A stretch of DNA of 36,282 nucleotides from an uncultured Porphyromonadaceae bacterium (GCA_900541835.1 UQLL01000026.1:1-36282), one strand, 5' to 3'; numbered from the stretch's first letter, positions 15,342 to 24,042 are shown. A program made the numbers and translations. Notes: generated from the letters alone by a model not told the origin.

Positions 15342-16064
15342 ATGGGACAGAAAGTTAATCCTATCAGCAACCGCCTCGGCATCATCCGCGGCTGGGATTC
15401 CAACTGGTACGGCGGCAAGAAGTACGGCGACACCCTGCTCGAAGACAACAAGATCCGCAAGTACCTCCGCACCCGTCTGGCCAAGGCTTCCGTGTCGCGC
15501 ATCATCATCGAGCGCACACTCAAGATGGTCACAGTGACAATCTGCACCGCCCGCCCGGGCATGATTATCGGCAAGGGCGGCGAAGACGTCAAGAACCTCC
15601 AGGAAGAGCTCAAGAAGCTCACCGACAAGGACGTGCAGATCAACATCCACGAAGTGAAGCGCCCCGAACTCGACGCCGAACTCGTGGCCGCAGGCGTTGC
15701 CCGCCAGATCGAGAACAAAGTAGCCTACCGCCGCGCCGTCAAGATGGCCATCCAGTCCACCATGCGCATCGGTGCCGAAGGCATCAAGATTCAGGTGTCC
15801 GGCCGCCTCAACGGCGCCGAGATGAGCCGCAGCGAGATGTTCAAGGAGGGCCGCACCCCCCTGCACACCCTCCGCGCGGACATCGACTACGCCCTCGTAG
15901 AGGCCCTCACCAAAGTCGGCATCATCGGCATCAAAGTCTGGATTTGCAAAGGCGAAGTCTACGGCAAGCGCGACCTGGCCCCCGCCTACAACACCGTAAG
16001 CAAGGACAACCAGCGCCGCGGCGGATTCCGCAACCGTCGTAACAACAACAACAACAACCGTTAA
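15342..16064 (+). CDS. rpsC: 30S ribosomal protein S3
   Basis: 240 residues (MGQKVNPISNRLGIIRGWD). KH domain with the GKGGEDVKNL loop, then the C-terminal domain ending in a run of Asn (NRRNNNNNNR), a low-complexity tail. S3 lies at the mRNA entry site and has helicase function with S4 and S5. Confidence 0.98.
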   Translation: MGQKVNPISNRLGIIRGWDSNWYGGKKYGDTLLEDNKIRKYLRTRLAKASVSRIIIERTLKMVTVTICTARPGMIIGKGGEDVKNLQEELKKLTDKDVQINIHEVKRPELDAELVAAGVARQIENKVAYRRAVKMAIQSTMRIGAEGIKIQVSGRLNGAEMSRSEMFKEGRTPLHTLRADIDYALVEALTKVGIIGIKVWICKGEVYGKRDLAPAYNTVSKDNQRRGGFRNRRNNNNNNR

Positions 16065-16078
16065 CAGCGAGCCCACAA

Positions 16079-16510
16079 ATGTTACAGCCCAAGAAAACCA
16101 AATTCCGCCGTTCGCAGAAAGGCCGCATGAAAGGCGAGGCCCAGCGCGGCAACCAGCTCGCCTTCGGCTCGTTCGGCATCAAGACCCTCGAGAGCAAGTG
16201 GATCACCGGCCGCCAGATCGAGGCCGCCCGTATCGCCGTGACACGCTACATGCAGCGTCAGGGACAGATCTGGATCCGCATCTTCCCCGACAAGCCAATC
16301 ACCAAGAAGCCCGCCGAGGTCCGAATGGGTAAAGGTAAGGGTAACCCCGAAGGATTCGTGGCACCCGTCACCCCCGGACGCATCCTCATCGAAGTCGAGG
16401 GCGTAAGCTACGACATCGCCAAGGAGGCACTCCGCCTCGCCGCCCAGAAGCTTCCCGTAACCACCAAGTTCATCGTCCGCCGCGACTACGACCCGTCCCA
16501 GGCACTCTAA
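16079..16510 (+). CDS. rplP: 50S ribosomal protein L16
   Basis: 143 residues (MLQPKKTKFRRSQKGRMKG). It lies at the A site of the large subunit. Motifs WIRIFPDKPITKKPAEVRMG and GKGNPEGFVAPV fit the family. After the stop comes a 119-base gap with a strong hairpin, unlike the tight spacing found in most of this cluster. Confidence 0.98.
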   Translation: MLQPKKTKFRRSQKGRMKGEAQRGNQLAFGSFGIKTLESKWITGRQIEAARIAVTRYMQRQGQIWIRIFPDKPITKKPAEVRMGKGKGNPEGFVAPVTPGRILIEVEGVSYDIAKEALRLAAQKLPVTTKFIVRRDYDPSQAL

Positions 16511-16550
16511 GACGGCACGAGGACACGCGATAAAGACACACCCCACAGCC

Positions 16551-16580
16551 CGGCGCCGCCGGTGCCATCCGGCGGCGCCG
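16551..16580 (+). promoter_or_regulatory. GC-rich hairpin between rplP and rpmC
   Basis: CGGCGCCGCCGG (16551-16562) pairs perfectly with CCGGCGGCGCCG (16569-16580) around TGCCAT, a 12-base stem. No T tract follows, so it is not a normal terminator. It may protect RNA ends, be a processing or pausing site, or bind a ribosomal protein. Confidence 0.6.
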
Positions 16581-16629
16581 CGCCAGCGGGTAAAGTCCCA
16601 CCGCACAGACACAACAACCAACAACCAAC

Positions 16630-16836
16630 ATGAAAAAGGAAGAAATCAGAGAATTAAGCATTCCCGAGCTCCAGGCCAAGATCGAGGACTCGGAGAAAGC
16701 TTATCGTGAATTGAAAGTAGCGCATGCTATTTCTCCCATCGACAACCCGGCCAAGATCACAGCCGACCGTCGCGAGATCGCCCGCATGAAGACCATCCTG
16801 CGCGAGAAGCAGATCGCCGCCGAGAAGGCCCAGTAA
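16630..16836 (+). CDS. rpmC: 50S ribosomal protein L29
   Basis: 68 residues (MKKEEIRELSIPELQAK), an all-helical protein near the tunnel exit. The pattern AHAISPIDNPAKITADRREIAR is the usual helix turn. It follows the 119-base structured gap. Confidence 0.96.
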   Translation: MKKEEIRELSIPELQAKIEDSEKAYRELKVAHAISPIDNPAKITADRREIARMKTILREKQIAAEKAQ

Positions 16837-16860
16837 ACAACCCCACAAAGTATCTGAAAA

Positions 16861-17121
16861 ATGGAAGAAAAACGTCATTTGAGAAAAGAGAGAATCGGGA
16901 TTGTTTCCAGCAACAAGGCAGACAAGACCATCACCGTCGAGATCAAGTGGAAAGAGAAGCACCCCATCTACGGTAAGTTCGTCAACAAGACCAAGAAGTA
17001 CCACGCCCACGACGAGAACAACGAGTGCTCCGTAGGCGACACCGTACGGCTCATGGAGACCCGTCCCCTGAGCAAGACCAAGAGATGGAGAATGGTAGAA
17101 ATCATCGAAAAAGTGAAGTAA
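16861..17121 (+). CDS. rpsQ: 30S ribosomal protein S17
   Basis: 86 residues (MEEKRHLRKERIGIVSSNKADKT, shown in part). OB-fold protein binding the 5' domain of 16S rRNA. KYHAHDENNECSVGDTVRLM fits the family. It is 24 bases after rpmC and its stop is one base before the rplN ATG. Confidence 0.96.
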   Translation: MEEKRHLRKERIGIVSSNKADKTITVEIKWKEKHPIYGKFVNKTKKYHAHDENNECSVGDTVRLMETRPLSKTKRWRMVEIIEKVK

Positions 17122-17122
17122 C

Positions 17123-17488
17123 ATGATACAGAGTGAATCCAGACTGGTAGTGGCAGACAACAGCGGCGCCAAAGAAGCCCTCTGCATCCATGTGCTCGGC
17201 GGCACAGGCCGCCGCTACGCCACCGTAGGCGACATCATCGTAGTCACCGTAAAGAGCACCATCCCCGGCTCCGACGTCAAGAAAGGCACCGTAAGCCGCG
17301 CCGTCGTAGTGCGCACCAAGAAAGAGATCCGCCGCGCCGACGGCTCCTACATCCGCTTCGACGACAACGCCTGCGTGCTCCTCAACAACGCCGGCGAACT
17401 CCGCGGCACCCGCATCTTCGGCCCCGTGGCCCGCGAGCTCCGTGCCTCCAACATGAAAATCGTGTCCCTGGCACCCGAAGTACTCTAA
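17123..17488 (+). CDS. rplN: 50S ribosomal protein L14
   Basis: 121 residues (MIQSESRLVVADNSGAKEA). Contacts the small subunit at bridge B8. RADGSYIRFDDNACVLLN and GTRIFGPVARELR are characteristic. Confidence 0.98.
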   Translation: MIQSESRLVVADNSGAKEALCIHVLGGTGRRYATVGDIIVVTVKSTIPGSDVKKGTVSRAVVVRTKKEIRRADGSYIRFDDNACVLLNNAGELRGTRIFGPVARELRASNMKIVSLAPEVL

Positions 17489-17509
17489 CCCACTAATCAC
17501 ACACAGACA

Positions 17510-17830
17510 ATGGCTAAACTGCATATCAAGAAAGGCGATATGGTCTACATCATAGCCGGCGACGACAAGGGCACCACGGGCCGCGTCCTCAAAGTGGACA
17601 TCAAGAAGAGCCGCGCCTACGTCGAGAACCGCAACATGATCAAGAAGGCCATGAAGCCCAACGCCAAGTACCCCCAGGGCGGACTGATCGACATGGAGGC
17701 CCCCATCCACATCTCCAACCTGGCCCTCATCGACCCCAAGACCGGCAAGCCCACCCGCATCGGCCGCCGCCGCAACGAGGCCGGCAAACTCGTACGTTAC
17801 GCTAAAAAGTCCGGAGAAGAGATCAAATAA
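17510..17830 (+). CDS. rplX: 50S ribosomal protein L24
   Basis: 106 residues (MAKLHIKKGDMVYIIAGDD) with a KOW motif (KGDMVYIIAGDDKGTTGRVL). Early assembly protein of the 50S subunit. Its stop shares the last base with the ATG of rplE (TAATG). Confidence 0.97.
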   Translation: MAKLHIKKGDMVYIIAGDDKGTTGRVLKVDIKKSRAYVENRNMIKKAMKPNAKYPQGGLIDMEAPIHISNLALIDPKTGKPTRIGRRRNEAGKLVRYAKKSGEEIK

Positions 17831-18369
17831 TGGAAACGACACTCAGCAAGAAATACAAAGAGGAGATCATGCCCGAACTCACCAAGGAGTTCGGCTACAC
17901 CACCCCCATGCGCGTCCCCAGACTCGAGAAGATCGTCATCAACCAGGGCCTCGGCGACGCCACTCAGGACAAGAAGCTCATCGAGACTGCCATCACCGAG
18001 ATCACCGCAATCACCGGCCAGAAGGCAGTCCCCACCCTCTCCCGCAAGGACATCAGCAACTTCAAGCTGCGTAAGAAGATGCCCATCGGTGTGCGCGTCA
18101 CCCTGCGCCGCGAGAAGATGTACGAGTTTCTCGAGCGCCTAGTCCGCGTCGCACTCCCCCGAATCCGCGACTTCAAGGGCATCAACTCCAAGCTCGACGG
18201 CCGCGGCAACTACACACTCGGCATCACAGAGCAGATCATCTTCCCCGAGATCAACATCGACAACGTACCCAAGCTCCAGGGCATGAACATCACCTTCGTC
18301 ACCTCGGCCCCCACCGACGAGGAAGGCTTCGCCCTGCTCAAGAAGTTTGGCTTACCCTTCAAAAAATAA
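17830..18369 (+). CDS. rplE: 50S ribosomal protein L5
   Basis: 179 residues (METTLSKKYKEEIMPEL). Binds 5S rRNA and touches the P-site tRNA. TRKDIS-type loop (LSRKDISNFKLRKKMPIG) and GRGNYTLGITEQIIFPEI are present. Start overlaps the rplX stop by one base. Confidence 0.98.
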   Translation: METTLSKKYKEEIMPELTKEFGYTTPMRVPRLEKIVINQGLGDATQDKKLIETAITEITAITGQKAVPTLSRKDISNFKLRKKMPIGVRVTLRREKMYEFLERLVRVALPRIRDFKGINSKLDGRGNYTLGITEQIIFPEINIDNVPKLQGMNITFVTSAPTDEEGFALLKKFGLPFKK

Positions 18370-18375
18370 GCAAGC

Positions 18376-18678
18376 ATGGCAAAGGAATCAATGAAAGCCC
18401 GCGAGGTAAAGCGCCAGAAGATGGTCGCCAAGTACGCCGAGCGCAAGGCCGCCCTCAAGAAGGCAGCCCTGGCCGACGCCGAAGGCAACATCGACTACGA
18501 GGCGCTCACAAAGCTCCAGAAGCTGCCCCGCAACGCTTCCCGCGTACGCCTCCACAATCGCTGCGAGATCACAGGCCGCCCCAAAGGATACATGCGCCAG
18601 TTCGGCATCAGCCGTATCCAGTTCCGCGAGATGGCCTCCGCAGGTCTCATCCCCGGCGTCAAGAAGGCAAGCTGGTAA
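18376..18678 (+). CDS. rpsN: 30S ribosomal protein S14, zinc-free form
   Basis: 100 residues (MAKESMKAREVKRQKMV). This is the long form without the CxxC zinc ribbon; only one Cys appears in the C-terminal core (NRCEITGRPKGYMRQFG). Head protein. It is followed by a 224-base gap before rpsH. Confidence 0.97.
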   Translation: MAKESMKAREVKRQKMVAKYAERKAALKKAALADAEGNIDYEALTKLQKLPRNASRVRLHNRCEITGRPKGYMRQFGISRIQFREMASAGLIPGVKKASW

Positions 18679-18734
18679 ACATCTGCTCCCCGGCCACGAA
18701 AACTTTTTTGACCGACACACACAATCTCCGGCCC

Positions 18735-18881
18735 CTCCGCCCCGTTATATACGGAGTGGCGGGGCGGAGACGTGCGGTTGACTGCCCTCCGGGCCGCCAG
18801 GCCCGTCTTCCGCTCCCTCCCCGCAAGCAAACTGAGAGTTAAATATTGTCCGGACCATCCCCGGCCCCGCCGGTCTCCGGA
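18735..18881 (+). promoter_or_regulatory. Structured RNA candidate between rpsN and rpsH
   Basis: The 224-base gap (18679-18902) folds strongly. CTCCGCCCCG (18735-18744) pairs with CGGGGCGGAG (18760-18769). CGGGCC (18790-18795) pairs with GGCCCG (18800-18805). TCCGGA (18849-18854) pairs with TCCGGA (18876-18881). None ends in a T tract. ATCAATTTG just before the start resembles a -7 box at one mismatch but has no -33 partner. Confidence 0.5.
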
Positions 18882-18902
18882 TCAATTTGCATCATCAAAA
18901 CA

Positions 18903-19304
18903 ATGACAGATCCCATAGCAGATTTCCTCAGCAGGATTCGCAACGCCATCATGGCAGGACACCGCGTGGTAGAGATACCCGCATCCAAGATCAAGAAGGA
19001 GATAACCCGCATCCTCTTCGAGCAGGGCTACATCCTCAACTACAAGTTCATCGACAGCGACAAGCCCAAGGACCGCGTCATCAAGATCGCGCTCAAGTAC
19101 GATCCCCAGGACCACACCAGCGCCATCCGCAACCTCCACCGCATCTCCCGCCCCGGTCTGCGCCAGTACACCGGCTACAAGGACATGCCCCGCGTGCTCA
19201 ACGGACTGGGCATCGCCGTCATCTCCACCTCGCAGGGTGTCATGACCAACAAGGAAGCCGCAGCCCAGAAGCTCGGCGGCGAAGTCCTCTGCTACGTTTA
19301 TTAA
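18903..19304 (+). CDS. rpsH: 30S ribosomal protein S8
   Basis: 133 residues from the ATG at 18903 (MTDPIADFLSRIRNAI), the family start; the frame upstream is chance. S8 binds helix 21 of 16S rRNA and in Escherichia coli represses the spc operon. KDMPRVLNGLGIAVISTSQGVM and the ending GGEVLCYVY fit. A regulatory site for S8 in the preceding gap is possible. Confidence 0.97.
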   Translation: MTDPIADFLSRIRNAIMAGHRVVEIPASKIKKEITRILFEQGYILNYKFIDSDKPKDRVIKIALKYDPQDHTSAIRNLHRISRPGLRQYTGYKDMPRVLNGLGIAVISTSQGVMTNKEAAAQKLGGEVLCYVY

Positions 19305-19327
19305 TCTGAATAGGAGAGAAAACAGCA

Positions 19328-19882
19328 ATGTCAAGAATAGGTAAACTCCCCATCGCCATACCGGCCGGCACCACCGTTACCGTCAAAGGCAACACCGTGA
19401 CCGTCAAAGGCCCCAAAGGCGAGCTCACCCAGGATATCAACCCCGACATCCACGTTGAGGTAGAAGGCGGCCAGGTGCGCGTCACCCGTCCCGACGACCA
19501 GCGCGAGCACCGCGCCATGCACGGCCTGTACCGCGCGCTCATCCACAACATGGTGGTAGGCGTCAGCGAAGGCTACACCAAGCAGATGGAGCTCATCGGC
19601 GTCGGCTACCGCGCCACCGCCACCGGGCAGGTGCTCGAACTCAGCCTCGGCTACTCCCACGCCATCTACATCAAGCTTCCCAAGGAAGTCAAGGTGGAGG
19701 CTAAGATGGAGCGCAACAAGGCACCCCTGATCACTATCTCCAGCTACGACAAGCAGCTTCTCGGCCAGGTGTGCGCCAAGATCCGCTCCCTGCGCAAGCC
19801 CGAGCCGTACAAGGGCAAGGGCATCAAGTTCGTCGGCGAAGTAATCCGTCGCAAGTCGGGCAAATCGGCAGCCGCCAAGTAA
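19328..19882 (+). CDS. rplF: 50S ribosomal protein L6
   Basis: 184 residues (MSRIGKLPIAIPAGTTV). Two-domain protein near the factor-binding site. The C-terminal PEPYKGKGIKFVGEVIRRKSG (in part) is typical. It is 23 bases after rpsH. Confidence 0.98.
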   Translation: MSRIGKLPIAIPAGTTVTVKGNTVTVKGPKGELTQDINPDIHVEVEGGQVRVTRPDDQREHRAMHGLYRALIHNMVVGVSEGYTKQMELIGVGYRATATGQVLELSLGYSHAIYIKLPKEVKVEAKMERNKAPLITISSYDKQLLGQVCAKIRSLRKPEPYKGKGIKFVGEVIRRKSGKSAAAK

Positions 19883-19898
19883 ATAAACCGCTACTGAC

Positions 19899-20240
19899 AT
19901 GATATCCAAGATAGCAAGACGCAACAAGATCAAGGCCCGCATCCGCGGCCGCATCTCCGGCACCGCCCAGCGTCCCCGCATGAGCGTGTTCCGCTCCAAC
20001 CGCGGCATCTACGTGCAGCTCATCGACGACCTCGCCGGGCGCACCCTCGCCGCCGCCCATTCCACCAAGGAGATGGAGGGCAACAAAGTAGAAATCGCCG
20101 CCAAAGTAGGCGAAGAAATAGCAAAGAAGGCCATCGAACTCGGCATCGCCGCCGTAGTCTTCGACCGCAACGGCTACCTCTTCCACGGCCGCGTTAAATC
20201 CTTGGCCGAAGGCGCCCGCAAGGCCGGCCTCAAATTCTAA
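19899..20240 (+). CDS. rplR: 50S ribosomal protein L18
   Basis: 113 residues (MISKIARRNKIKARIRGRI). Binds 5S rRNA with L5. RPRMSVFRSNRGIYVQLIDD and the ending FHGRVKSLAEGARKAGLKF are characteristic. Confidence 0.97.
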   Translation: MISKIARRNKIKARIRGRISGTAQRPRMSVFRSNRGIYVQLIDDLAGRTLAAAHSTKEMEGNKVEIAAKVGEEIAKKAIELGIAAVVFDRNGYLFHGRVKSLAEGARKAGLKF

Positions 20241-20252
20241 CACCACACAGAC

Positions 20253-20771
20253 ATGGCAAAGAACAACAGAGTGAAATCGACCAACGACCTCGAACTCAAG
20301 GATCGTCTGGTGGCCATCAACCGAGTGACCAAGGTTACCAAGGGTGGCCGAGCCTTCTCCTTCGCCGCCATCGTAGTGGTAGGCAACGAGGACGGCGTAG
20401 TAGGCTGGGGCCTGGGCAAGGCCAACGAAGTCACCGCCGCCATCGCCAAGGGCGTCGAGATGGCCAAGAAGAACCTCATCCGCGTGCCCGTGCACAAAGG
20501 CACCATCCCCCACGAGCAGGCAGCCAAGTTCGGCGGCAGCCGCATTCTGCTGCGTCCCGCCTCCGAAGGTACCGGCGTGAAGGCCGGCGGCGCCATGCGT
20601 GCCGTGCTCGAGAGCGCAGGCGTCAAGGACGTGCTGGCCAAGTCCAAGGGCAGCTCCAACCCCCACAACCTCGTCAAGGCCACCATCGCCGCCCTCGACG
20701 AGATGCGCTCCCCCCTGCAGGTCGCCAAGGCCCGCGGCATCAGCGTAGAGAAAGTGTTCAACGGCAAATAA
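20253..20771 (+). CDS. rpsE: 30S ribosomal protein S5
   Basis: 172 residues (MAKNNRVKSTNDLELKDRL). Takes part in decoding accuracy and mRNA unwinding. GGRAFSFAAIVVVGNEDG and GKANEVTAAIAKG mark the double-stranded RNA binding domain. Confidence 0.97.
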   Translation: MAKNNRVKSTNDLELKDRLVAINRVTKVTKGGRAFSFAAIVVVGNEDGVVGWGLGKANEVTAAIAKGVEMAKKNLIRVPVHKGTIPHEQAAKFGGSRILLRPASEGTGVKAGGAMRAVLESAGVKDVLAKSKGSSNPHNLVKATIAALDEMRSPLQVAKARGISVEKVFNGK

Positions 20772-20783
20772 TCTGACATCACT

Positions 20784-20963
20784 ATGGCAAAACTCATAAT
20801 CAAACAGATCAAGAGCCGTATCAACTGCCCCAAAGTGCAGAAGCGCACCCTCGACGCGCTCGGCCTTCACAAGATGAACCACACCGTGGAACACGAGGAC
20901 ACCCCCTCCATCCGCGGCATGATCAAGACCGTACACCACCTGGTGGAAGTAACTGAAGCATAA
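20784..20963 (+). CDS. rpmD: 50S ribosomal protein L30
   Basis: 59 residues (MAKLIIKQIKSRINCPK ... HLVEVTEA). Small ferredoxin-like fold protein. QKRTLDALGLHKMNHTVEH is the recognisable core. It fills the space between rpsE and rplO. Confidence 0.95.
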   Translation: MAKLIIKQIKSRINCPKVQKRTLDALGLHKMNHTVEHEDTPSIRGMIKTVHHLVEVTEA

Positions 20964-20984
20964 TCCCAAACAAGAACCGCAACA

Positions 20985-21440
20985 ATGGAACTACATAATC
21001 TTACACCTGCCATCGGCAGCAACAAGAAGAACAAGCGTGTGGGCCGCGGACCCGGTTCGGGCTACGGTGGCACTTCCACCCGCGGACACAAAGGCGCCAA
21101 GTCCCGTTCCGGCTACAAGCGCAAGATCGGCTTCGAGGGCGGCCAGATGCCCCTCCAGCGCCGACTGCCCAAGTTCGGCTTCAAGAACATGAACCGCGTA
21201 GAGTACAAGGCCATCAACCTCGACACCCTCGAGACCCTGGCCGAGGCCAGGCAGCTTACCCGCATCGCCATCGCCGACCTGCGCGCCGCCGGACTCGTCC
21301 CCAAGAACAAACCGGTGAAAATCCTGGGCAACGGTGCCATCACGCGCGCACTCGAGGTAGAGGCCGACGGCTTCTCCAAGGCTGCCGAAGAGGCTATCAC
21401 CGCCGCAGGAGGCAAAGCCATTAAAACAACTAAAAAATGA
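20985..21440 (+). CDS. rplO: 50S ribosomal protein L15
   Basis: 151 residues (MELHNLTPAIGSNKKNK). The glycine-rich N-terminal arm (GRGPGSGYGGTSTRGHKG) and FEGGQMPLQRRLPKFGF are present. Its stop overlaps the secY start (ATGA). Confidence 0.97.
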   Translation: MELHNLTPAIGSNKKNKRVGRGPGSGYGGTSTRGHKGAKSRSGYKRKIGFEGGQMPLQRRLPKFGFKNMNRVEYKAINLDTLETLAEARQLTRIAIADLRAAGLVPKNKPVKILGNGAITRALEVEADGFSKAAEEAITAAGGKAIKTTKK

Positions 21441-22774
21441 GATTCCTCAACACCGTTAAGAACATCTGGAGCGTAGAGGACCTGCGCAAGCGCATCGGCA
21501 TGACCCTGCTGCTTGTCATCATCTACCGCTTCGGATGCTACGTCGTGCTCCCGGGCATCAACCCCGACGCACTGACGGCCATGAAATCCTTCACCGCCGA
21601 CGGCCTGATGCAGCTGCTCGACATGTTCAGCGGCGGAGCGTTTTCACAGGCATCCATCTTCGCACTCGGCATCATGCCCTACATCACGGCCTCCATCGTG
21701 ATCCAGCTGTTGGGCATGGTCCTCCCCAGCTTCCAGAAGATGCAGAGAGAGGGCGAGAGCGGCCGCACCAAGCTCAACCAGTACACCCGCTACCTCACCG
21801 TAGTGATCCTGCTGCTCCAGGGCCCGGCCTACCTCCTCAACCTCCAGTATCAGATTGCCGCTGCAGGCGGCCACGTGGAGATGGGCTTCTGGATGGTAGC
21901 CTACATGACCATCGTGCTGGCGGCCGGCTCCATGTTCATTATGTGGCTGGGTGAGCGTATCGACCAGAAAGGTGTTGGCAACGGTATCTCCTTCATCATC
22001 CTCATAGGCATCATCGCCCGCATGCCCGAAGCGTTCCTGCAGGAGTTCACCCAGAAGTTCTCCAACGCCGCAGGCGGCGACCTGGTGCTCTTCCTGCTCG
22101 AGATCGTTATCCTGCTTGCCGTCATCGCCGGAGCCGTGCTCCTGGTGCAGGGCACCCGCAAAGTACCCGTGCAGTACGCAAAGCGCGTAGTCGGCAACAA
22201 GCAGTACGGCGGCGCACGCCAGTACATACCCCTCAAGGTGAATGCAGCCGGTGTCATGCCCATCATCTTCGCCCAGGCAATCATGTTCATCCCCCTGACC
22301 GTCATCGGCTTCAAGGAGGGACAGAGCGGATTCTTCGGTGCCATGACCGACATGTACGGCTGGACGTACAACATCGTGTACTTCCTGATGATCGTGGCTT
22401 TCACGTACTTCTACACCGCCATTACCGTGCGCCCCGCGCAGATGGCAGAGGACATGAAGCGCAACAACGGCTTCATCCCCGGCGTCAAGCCCGGCAAGCC
22501 CACCATCGAATACCTCGATTCCATCATGAGCCGCATCACCCTGCCCGGATCCATCTTCCTGGGCATCGTGGCCATACTGCCCGCCATAGCACACGTGCTC
22601 GGCATGAACCGCCAGTTCGCCCAGTTCTTCGGCGGCACGTCTCTGCTCATCATGGTAGGCGTGGTGCTCGACACCCTCCGCATCGTCGAGGGACACCTGC
22701 TCATGCGCCACTATGACGGACTCATGAAGGACGGCCGCATCAAGGGCCGCACCACAGGCAACGCAGCTTTCTGA
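21437..22774 (+). CDS. secY: Preprotein translocase subunit SecY
   Basis: 445 residues, about ten membrane helices. The channel through which signal-peptide proteins cross the inner membrane, including the exported proteins of this window. The first helix region (RIGMTLLLVIIYRFGCYVVLPG), plug region FSGGAFSQASIFALGIMPYI (in part) and the cytoplasmic loop RTTG at the C-terminus are visible. Overlaps rplO by four bases, which suggests coupled translation. Confidence 0.98.
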   Translation: MRFLNTVKNIWSVEDLRKRIGMTLLLVIIYRFGCYVVLPGINPDALTAMKSFTADGLMQLLDMFSGGAFSQASIFALGIMPYITASIVIQLLGMVLPSFQKMQREGESGRTKLNQYTRYLTVVILLLQGPAYLLNLQYQIAAAGGHVEMGFWMVAYMTIVLAAGSMFIMWLGERIDQKGVGNGISFIILIGIIARMPEAFLQEFTQKFSNAAGGDLVLFLLEIVILLAVIAGAVLLVQGTRKVPVQYAKRVVGNKQYGGARQYIPLKVNAAGVMPIIFAQAIMFIPLTVIGFKEGQSGFFGAMTDMYGWTYNIVYFLMIVAFTYFYTAITVRPAQMAEDMKRNNGFIPGVKPGKPTIEYLDSIMSRITLPGSIFLGIVAILPAIAHVLGMNRQFAQFFGGTSLLIMVGVVLDTLRIVEGHLLMRHYDGLMKDGRIKGRTTGNAAF

Positions 22775-22806
22775 CAACCTGAAGACACTTTCCGGCACAT
22801 CAAGCA

Positions 22807-23646
22807 ATGATCTACATCAAGACAGCTGAAGAGCTCGAAAAGATGCGCGCAGCAGGCACCCTGGTGAGCCGCACGCTCGGCGAAGTCGCCAAGCACGTGG
22901 CTCCCGGGGTGACCACGCGGCGCCTCGACGACATCGCCCGCCAGTTCATACTCGACAACGGAGGCCTCCCCACCTGCCTCGGATACCAAGGCTTCCCCGG
23001 CACCCTGTGCATCGAAGTCAACGAGACGGTAGTGCACGGCTTCCCCTCCGACTACGAGCTGCGAGAAGGCGATATCGTGGGCACCGACTGCGTGGTTACG
23101 CTTGACGGATACCACGGCGATTCCTGCTATACCTTCGCAGTAGGCGAAGTCGATCCCAAGTGGGCGAAACTGCTCGAGGTCACCAAGGCTTCCCTGTACA
23201 AAGGCATAGCACAGGCCAAGGCCGGCAACCGCATCGGGCACATCGCCCACGCAGTGCAGCAGCATTGCGAGCGTGCAGGCTACAGCGTAGTGCGCGAGAT
23301 GTGCGGCCACGGCATCGGCCGCAGCATGCACGAGGCCCCCGAGGTGCCCAACTACGGACGCCCCGGCGTAGGTCCCCTGCTCAAGAACGGCATGTGCATC
23401 TGCATAGAGCCCATGATCAACCTCGGCAGCAAGAACATCGTCATCGGCCAGGACGGCTGGCAGTGCCGCACCCGCGACCGCAAGCCCTCCGCCCACTACG
23501 AGCACACCCTGGCCATACGCGGAGATCGCCCCGAGATCCTCACCACTTTCTCCTACATCGAGGAGGCGCTGGGAATCCTGCCCTCCCGCGAAGAGACAGC
23601 CTGGGCCGAGGCCGGAAAGCAGACACAGGAAGAAAACAACGACTAA
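22807..23646 (+). CDS. map: Methionine aminopeptidase, type I
   Basis: 279 residues. Removes the initiator Met from new proteins. All five metal ligands are seen: Asp in IVGTDCVV, Asp in YHGDSC, His in CGHGIG, Glu in CIEPM and Glu in HYEHTLA. The C-terminal tail (about 25 residues after SYIEEALG) is extra and acidic. It follows secY by 32 bases. Confidence 0.97.
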   Translation: MIYIKTAEELEKMRAAGTLVSRTLGEVAKHVAPGVTTRRLDDIARQFILDNGGLPTCLGYQGFPGTLCIEVNETVVHGFPSDYELREGDIVGTDCVVTLDGYHGDSCYTFAVGEVDPKWAKLLEVTKASLYKGIAQAKAGNRIGHIAHAVQQHCERAGYSVVREMCGHGIGRSMHEAPEVPNYGRPGVGPLLKNGMCICIEPMINLGSKNIVIGQDGWQCRTRDRKPSAHYEHTLAIRGDRPEILTTFSYIEEALGILPSREETAWAEAGKQTQEENND

Positions 23647-23662
23647 CACCAGAGCAAAGTCA

Positions 23663-23881
23663 ATGGCAAAGCAAGCTGCAATAGAGCAAGACGGAGTGAT
23701 CCTGGAAGCCCTGAGCAACGCCATGTTCAAAGTGGAGCTCGAGAACGGCCACCGGATCACCGCCCACATCTCCGGCAAGATGCGCATGCACTACATCAAG
23801 ATCCTGCCCGGAGACCGCGTAAAGGTAGAGATGTCGCCCTACGACCTGAGCAAGGGCCGCATCTCCTTCCGCTACAAGTAA
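23663..23881 (+). CDS. infA: Translation initiation factor IF-1
   Basis: 72 residues (MAKQAAIEQDGVILEAL), full length. OB-fold factor that binds the ribosomal A site during initiation. FKVELENGHRITAHISGKMR and the ending KGRISFRYK are characteristic. Confidence 0.97.
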   Translation: MAKQAAIEQDGVILEALSNAMFKVELENGHRITAHISGKMRMHYIKILPGDRVKVEMSPYDLSKGRISFRYK

Positions 23882-23919
23882 CCCCAGCTCCCCTCACAAC
23901 CAACCAAGCAACTTCTACT

Positions 23920-24036
23920 ATGAAAGTAAGAGCATCGATAAAGAAGCGCAGCGCCGACTGCAAGATCGTACGCCGCAAAGGCCGGCTGTACGTAATCAAC
24001 AAGAAAAACCCCAAGTTCAAACAGCGCCAAGGATAA
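23920..24036 (+). CDS. rpmJ: 50S ribosomal protein L36, zinc-free form
   Basis: 38 residues (MKVRASIKKRSADCKIV ... PKFKQRQG). Compared with the Escherichia coli protein, three of four zinc ligands are replaced (S11, N27, F33) and only C14 remains. This is the zinc-independent form usual in Bacteroidota. It begins 38 bases after infA. Confidence 0.95.
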   Translation: MKVRASIKKRSADCKIVRRKGRLYVINKKNPKFKQRQG

Positions 24037-24042
24037 TTTTAT

